Assembly (NCBI RefSeq): GCF_014644435.1
Contig: NZ_BMKR01000046.1
Coordinates: 1 to 56,235 of the forward strand
Source: Paenibacillus albidus
Lineage (GTDB): Bacteria; Bacillota; Bacilli; Paenibacillales; Paenibacillaceae
Reading direction: 5' to 3'
DNA length: 56,235 nucleotides
Part shown: positions 52,795 through 56,235 of the stretch, in pieces
How positions within the stretch are numbered: the stretch's first letter is position 1
Layout of the letters: each line of letters begins with the position of its first letter
Made by a program: the position numbers and the translations under genes
Notes under the pieces: generated by a model
The model's input: only the letters and a program-made list of their open reading frames with translations
What the model was told of the DNA's origin: nothing
Database searches by the model: none

Positions 52795-53427
52795 TTAGGG
52801 GTGGGTATGCCCTGACAGGCTCGCACGGTAACGAAGCCCATCTATAAGCAGAGAAACCATTTGCCGTGCCTGCGAGGAATCTCCGTTTTGTACGGTCGAA
52901 CAGAGGCTGGCGACCGCCCGCAGCAAAACATCTGGATCGACATCGGCACGCATCTCGCCGGCAGCAGCTGCGGTTTCCAGCAGGTTTCTCAGCACGGGAT
53001 TTAGCCGCTTATCGAAATAAGCAGGCAAGGTCTCGTAGGCCGGGTTGCCTGAGTGCAGCGCCGCCGCGAGCCCGCGCTTAGCAGCTATAAAGTCCACGTA
53101 CCGCTGCATCCACCGCGCAAGTGCCTCACCGGGCTCATATTGGGAAGCCAGATCCTCCGCAGCATCTGCGCAGGCATCGACCTCCTGACGGAAGACGGCC
53201 TCAATCAGATTCGAACGCTGCGGAAAATGACGGTATACTGTACCGACGCCAACACCAGCCTTCTCCGCAATCTCCCGTACAGGAGCATCCACTCCCGAGG
53301 TCGCGAATACCGACATTGCAGCCTGAAGCAGTGAATTGATGTTGCGCTGCGCGTCGGCACGCACGTGTCGATTATTATGTTCACGAGGCTTCAAGCCATC
53401 ACTCGAACCTTCCGTTTTGTTGTTCAT
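52795..53427 (-). CDS. TetR-family regulator
   Basis: 210 residues from the ATG at 53427, with AAGGAG seven bases upstream. The DNA-binding domain is NINSLLQAAMSVFATSGVDA, PVREIAEKAGVGVGTVYRHF, PQRSNLIEAVF. The C-terminal domain is the SBP/TetR_C_33-like type (ARWMQRYVDFIAAKRGLAAAL). It lies between the hydrolase pair (convergent) and RidA (divergent). It is more GC-rich than the DNA around it. Likely targets are the palindromic promoter of the hydrolases and/or the RidA promoter; no matching site was seen directly before its own gene. Confidence 0.88.
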   Translation of the reverse strand: MNNKTEGSSDGLKPREHNNRHVRADAQRNINSLLQAAMSVFATSGVDAPVREIAEKAGVGVGTVYRHFPQRSNLIEAVFRQEVDACADAAEDLASQYEPGEALARWMQRYVDFIAAKRGLAAALHSGNPAYETLPAYFDKRLNPVLRNLLETAAAAGEMRADVDPDVLLRAVASLCSTVQNGDSSQARQMVSLLIDGLRYRASLSGHTHP

Positions 53428-53671
53428 CAAGTAACTCCTTCCGTAAAGCTAATTCTCCATGTATATTTCCAGAATACATCTGCTGCTGTATATCCAAATA
53501 ATTATACTATACTATTAGTGCCCATACGACTCAATCATCGATTGCTGCAGATTCAGTCATACTTATGTTCACACTATCTTTTCTGATAGTACCTATCAAT
53601 AAAGTGCGTACTATATTTTTATTTGCACTCCTTTTATACTAACCTTACCTTAAAGAAAAGGAGAGAAAAAA

Positions 53672-54055
53672 ATGACTAATGTCAAAACTTACAATCACGA
53701 TCTTTGGGATCATGGCATCACCCAGGGCTACAGCGTCAACGGCACCATCTACATTTCGGGACAATTTTCCCACGATACGGAGGGTGCGTTCGTTGGCGAA
53801 GGCGATATCGAGGCACAGACCCGACAGACGCTGGAGAATCTCGATCGCGTGCTAGCAGGCTTTGGTGTCACGAAGTCGAACCTCGCTTATGTGGAGGTCT
53901 ATCTGACCCACGCGCAAGAGCATTTCGAGCCATGTATCCGGCTGTTCATGGAATACATGGGACAACACCGGCCGGCCGGCAGCTGCATCGGCGTGAACTA
54001 CCTGGCGTCGCCTGAGCAACTGATCGAAATTAGCGCCGTCGCACACACGGACTAA
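53672..54055 (+). CDS. RidA-family (YjgF/YER057c/UK114) protein
   Basis: 127 residues with the whole-family layout: QGYSVNGTIYISGQFSHDTE, EAQTRQTLENLDRVLAGFGV and an ending IEISAVAHTD. Classical RidA deaminates reactive enamine/imine intermediates using an arginine in the VEVARLP segment. Here that segment reads IGVNYLASPEQ, so the catalytic arginine is missing and the protein belongs to a Rid subfamily of unknown role. AAGGAGAG precedes the ATG. It is divergent from the TetR regulator. GC content is higher than in the flanking DNA, which may mean joint acquisition with the regulator. Confidence 0.88.
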   Translation: MTNVKTYNHDLWDHGITQGYSVNGTIYISGQFSHDTEGAFVGEGDIEAQTRQTLENLDRVLAGFGVTKSNLAYVEVYLTHAQEHFEPCIRLFMEYMGQHRPAGSCIGVNYLASPEQLIEISAVAHTD

Positions 54056-54301
54056 CTCGGTCCCCGCGATCGGTCGGGCTTCTAAAAGGCGCGACCCTAT
54101 TGGCCCAAAGCGGAAGGGCATCGCAAAAATTCTGACTGTTTCGACGTCTATCGTCGCACACTGATAGAATTAAAGAACTATCTGAAGAAACAGATATAGT
54201 TGGATCAGACAATGATCTGCTTAATCATAAAAATACACTCACGCCCTTTATGTTTGCGAGAGTGTATTTTTATGTGGCAGCAAGTGCAAAAAAACTTAAA
54301 T
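54056..54301. other. Intergenic stretch after RidA
   Basis: The first 90 bases keep the high GC of the RidA gene and may be leftover coding DNA from the same acquired segment; no open frame with a recognised motif was seen. The terminator at 54229-54272 follows. Confidence 0.3.
54229..54272 (+). terminator. Terminator after the RidA region
   Basis: AAATACACTC / GAGTGTATTT stem, then TTT. Confidence 0.7.
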
Positions 54302-54472
54302 TTAATAGACAATTATGTAATCGGTAATTCGGAACATGTTCTTGTCTCTCGACAACTGTAGATAATTTATACATTTGTCGTCATTGACCATTTCTTTTTT
54401 CCAATGGTAAGTTTCGACCCATAGCCCCTCTTCTAACTGAATTAAAGCTCTTTTTACTTTGGCCAGTGTTAA
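54302..54472 (-). pseudogene. Coding remnant ending in the dispersed SxDKNxFR repeat
   Basis: A 56-codon open minus-strand frame with protein-like composition: LAKVKRALIQLEEGLWVETY, HWKKEMVNDDKCINYLQLSR, DKNMFRITDYIIVY then TAA. It has no start codon after the preceding stop. Its last third covers copy C of the dispersed repeat. A promoter with a 19-base spacer (54505-54535) points at it. Confidence 0.35.
54330..54355 (-). repeat. Dispersed 26-bp repeat, copy C
   Basis: TTGTCGAGAGACAAGAACAT on the minus strand, about 80 percent identical to copies A and B. It encodes SRDKNMFR within the remnant above. Confidence 0.45.
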
Positions 54473-54504
54473 TTATCATCTGTTAAACTAACCTTTACAT
54501 CGTT

Positions 54505-54535
54505 ATAATAAAGTTTCGAGCTACACTATAGTCAA
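54505..54535 (-). promoter_or_regulatory. MerR-like promoter with 19-base spacer
   Basis: Minus strand: TTGACT, 19 bases, TATTAT, with a loose dyad in the spacer (AGTGTAGCTCGAAACTT). No MerR gene is next to it. On the plus strand a 32-codon frame (54543-54641) starts behind AAGGGGGG, but its product is not recognisable. Confidence 0.4.
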
Positions 54536-54758
54536 GGGGGGGATGAATCAATTTCAAACGGGTGTCAGCAAATATACTCTGTTTCACAATGATCGCTTGC
54601 GTATTCTTTCTACAGAGGTAAAAGCATCGATGCGGCAGTAAGCTAACGGTCAGAGTCTGCGAATCCATTTGCAAATATTTCAAATAATCATTAGCAAAGA
54701 TTCTGCATGAACCATTAAAAATGGTATCCTCAAAAAAGTGAAGGGGCAGCATAGCCTT

Positions 54759-55109
54759 ATGAAACTAGGACATATAATGATTTTCGTCAATGACATGACA
54801 AAGGCGAGATGGTTTTATTCTGAAATGTTGGGTCTGCAAACACTGTTAGAGCAAGAAAATAAGCTTGTGTTTGCCCTTGACGGCTGCCAGCTTATAGCCT
54901 TTAAGTGTGAAAAGACCAAAGAAATTGGAGATTATTCAAACGAGGCTAGAACAGTTTTGGTGTTTGAGGTCGTATCTGTTGATCAAACTTATAAGGAAAT
55001 GAAGGAAAAGGGTATTCAATTTTTGCATGATGAACCCACTCAAGGGCGATATGCTGCTTTCGTTGATCCGTTTGGTAACGTGCATGAAATCGCGGAATCG
55101 TTCAATTGA
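54759..55109 (+). CDS. VOC-family (glyoxalase-like) protein
   Basis: 116 residues from the ATG at 54759; an in-frame GTG at 54738 is also possible, and the AGGGG site suits neither start well. The fold is clear: LGHIMIFVNDMTKARWFYSE, MLGLQTLLEQENKLVFALDG, ending RYAAFVDPFGNVHEIAESFN. Metal ligands of the VOC fold are the histidine in GHIMIF and the glutamate in HEIAES. Members include glyoxalase I, dioxygenases and resistance proteins; the substrate is not predictable. No regulator is adjacent. Confidence 0.85.
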   Translation: MKLGHIMIFVNDMTKARWFYSEMLGLQTLLEQENKLVFALDGCQLIAFKCEKTKEIGDYSNEARTVLVFEVVSVDQTYKEMKEKGIQFLHDEPTQGRYAAFVDPFGNVHEIAESFN

Positions 55110-55561
55110 GAGTCGCTAACTTTGTTACAAACAACGTGGTGAAACATTTTACAAAGGTATTGCACTCCTTCAATATAATTTAGTTTTTTAACGGGTAACG
55201 ATAGCATTCAATAAAGTAGCGGCAGTCTAAGACTTATTTTCTCGTCCAGGACTGCCGCTTTGATCAACAATATAACCTCCGGAATAGTCATCATCTTCTG
55301 TAATCGAGAATCTGAATGAACAAAAAGACCCTGGTGTATGAATAACAACTCGGAGCTTACGAGGCCTGGATTGTTGTACAATAGGCAAGATTATCGTCAT
55401 TTGGCTTGCCTAGAGCTCACATTGTTGTACAACGTGCACAACTCTCGCCCATATAGCGTGGTTAGGACATGCATTGTTGATCGTGCGATTCGGTATGGGG
55501 CTCTCTGCGGACATGATGAGGTCCCTTCACGATCTATCCACGGCTGATGTGGACAGGAAAT
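55110..55561. other. Intergenic stretch with short repeats
   Basis: No gene was seen. A terminator lies at 55213-55263. ATTGTTGTACAA occurs twice at about 55371 and 55420 in an otherwise unstructured GC-moderate stretch. Confidence 0.35.
55213..55263 (+). terminator. Terminator after the VOC gene
   Basis: AGCGGCAGTC / GACTGCCGCT stem followed by TTTGATC. Confidence 0.55.
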
Positions 55562-55661
55562 CTATTGGGGAGGATTCGTCTATTTAGCAGGACAAACGGA
55601 CAGAGATTCCGCTATTGGGGAGGATTCGGCTATTCAGCAGGATAATCGGACAGAGATTCCT
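55562..55661. repeat. Two tandem copies of a 50-bp repeat
   Basis: Both copies start CTATTGGGGAGGATTCG and end CGGACAGAGATTCC; they differ at about six positions. Partly complementary segments (CTCTGTCCG, GACTCAGGAGCC) occur at 55690-55790, so the region could form a large stem. Confidence 0.8.
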
Positions 55662-55879
55662 CTAATTGTCCTATCTCCCTTCATTCTAGGCTCAATCGAA
55701 CGATATAACGGCTCCTGAGTCCGAATCCCCCAGGAAAGCAGACTTTTTCGCAAAATAGGGTCTTCTCTGTCCGCTTCACTCCGCGGGTGGAGCCCAATCC
55801 CCCAGCACCGCTATATCATCTGAAGCTTCCAAGATATCCACACTTTTGGGCATTGCATCATTTCCTAAACAAAAACAAA
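55662..55879. other. Intergenic stretch downstream of the rRNA operon
   Basis: No gene was seen. It contains segments complementary to the 50-bp repeats. Confidence 0.4.
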
Positions 55880-55907
55880 AACCACTGTTATATAATCAAC
55901 AGTGGTT
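55880..55907 (-). terminator. Terminator of the rRNA operon
   Basis: AACCACTGTT / AACAGTGGTT stem, followed on the minus strand by TTTTGTTTTTG. It starts a few bases after the 5S gene. Confidence 0.85.
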
Positions 55908-55913
55908 TCATGT

Positions 55914-56031
55914 GCTTGGCGACGTCCTACTCTCCCAGGACCCTTCGGTCCAAGTACCATCGGCGCTGGAGGGCTTAACGGTCGTGTTCGGGATGGGTAC
56001 GTGTGGAACCCCTCCGCTATCGCCACCAAAC
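55914..56031 (-). rRNA. rrf: 5S ribosomal RNA
   Basis: Minus strand from TTGGTGGCGATAGCGGAGGG to GTAGGACGTCGCCAAGC, with the conserved CCCATCCCGAACACGACCG and GGGTCCTGGGAGAGTAGG blocks. Its length of about 117 bases is normal. Confidence 0.95.
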
Positions 56032-56179
56032 GGGCATTTGCGGTGCAAATGCATAATTCAGGTCTCAGCATCGCCAAATGCTGAAAACAATATCTTCTCC
56101 CTGCAATCACTTGGATTGCAAAGTTTAGATCTTGATTCCTGAAAACTGAATCCGAATCGAATTTGCGTTCTATATTTTT

Positions 56180-56235
56180 GGATAAGCCCTCGACCGATTA
56201 GTATTGGTCAGCTCCATGCATTGCTGCACTTCCAC
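56180..56235 (-). rRNA. rrl: 23S ribosomal RNA, 3' end (cut by window edge)
   Basis: Minus strand reads GGAGCTGACCAATACTAATC, GGTCGAGGGCTTATCC, the standard bacterial 23S 3' end. The 23S-5S spacer is about 150 bases and holds no tRNA. Confidence 0.93.

Noticed and set aside
54495..54752. 85-codon minus-strand frame before the VOC gene
   Set aside because: No ribosome binding site, and it would start inside the VOC coding region; composition is not protein-like.
55865..56142. Open frames across the 5S rRNA
   Set aside because: The DNA is 5S rRNA and its flanks; any frame there is accidental.
56034..56179. tRNA in the 23S-5S spacer
   Set aside because: No cloverleaf or T-loop motif (GGTTCGAATCC-like) was seen.
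1..56235. CRISPR array, prophage or restriction system
   Set aside because: No regularly spaced repeats, cas genes, phage structural genes or methylase motifs were found in any frame.

Overview
The window looks like a chromosome segment of a low-to-moderate GC Firmicute, most likely Paenibacillus or a close relative. The reasons are a YesM/YesN-type two-component pair next to an Lpl-type carbohydrate ABC transporter, AGGAGG-type ribosome binding sites almost everywhere, KimA and NfeD-flotillin genes behind c-di-AMP (ydaO-type) leaders, and the many small regulator/target pairs typical of that genus. It ends inside an rRNA operon on the minus strand (rrn terminator, 5S, 3' end of 23S). The genus is inference; no search was run.

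Layout. 1-6.5 kb: a thioredoxin, an unrecognised 299-aa protein, a frameshifted gene of a PPxGYW family, the potassium importer KimA behind a c-di-AMP riboswitch, and an ABC-2 permease remnant. 6.5-9 kb: an NfeD-like protein and flotillin behind a second c-di-AMP riboswitch. 9-13 kb: two tiny coupled genes, an AraC/GyrI regulator, a glycine-rich 28-29-residue repeat protein, a probable group II intron 3' end, and an internally duplicated four-helix membrane protein. 13-24 kb: a carbohydrate locus with histidine kinase, response regulator, two CUT1 permeases and a lipoprotein binding protein in one direction, with a GH36 alpha-galactosidase and a divergent AraC regulator beside it.

24-44 kb is a run of regulator/target pairs: LysR with a MetX-like hydrolase, MarR with an amidohydrolase, MerR with an SDR, TetR with a GNAT, WYL regulator with VOC and YdeI-like proteins, MarR with an MFS pump, an ArsR-type regulator with a GH43 beta-xylosidase, and TetR with an MFS pump. 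Several have visible palindromic operators. A DUF2243/CtaG membrane pair, a diacylglycerol-type glycosyltransferase and a zinc alcohol dehydrogenase lie among them. 44-56 kb: a MacB-like ABC exporter, a Gfo/Idh/MocA oxidoreductase, a MarR regulon with three matching operators (DUF896 protein and a luciferase-like remnant), two tandem paralogous alpha/beta hydrolases behind a 46-bp palindromic promoter, a TetR regulator, RidA, a VOC protein, then repeat-rich DNA and the rRNA operon.

No CRISPR array, intact prophage, intact transposon or tRNA was seen. The best candidate for something little described is the pair of neighbouring c-di-AMP riboswitches, one on a potassium importer and one on the NfeD-flotillin membrane-microdomain operon. 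Broken genes (ABC-2 permease, IS3 transposase, luciferase-like monooxygenase, LysR, PPxGYW family) show repeated gain and decay in the gaps between the regulator pairs.
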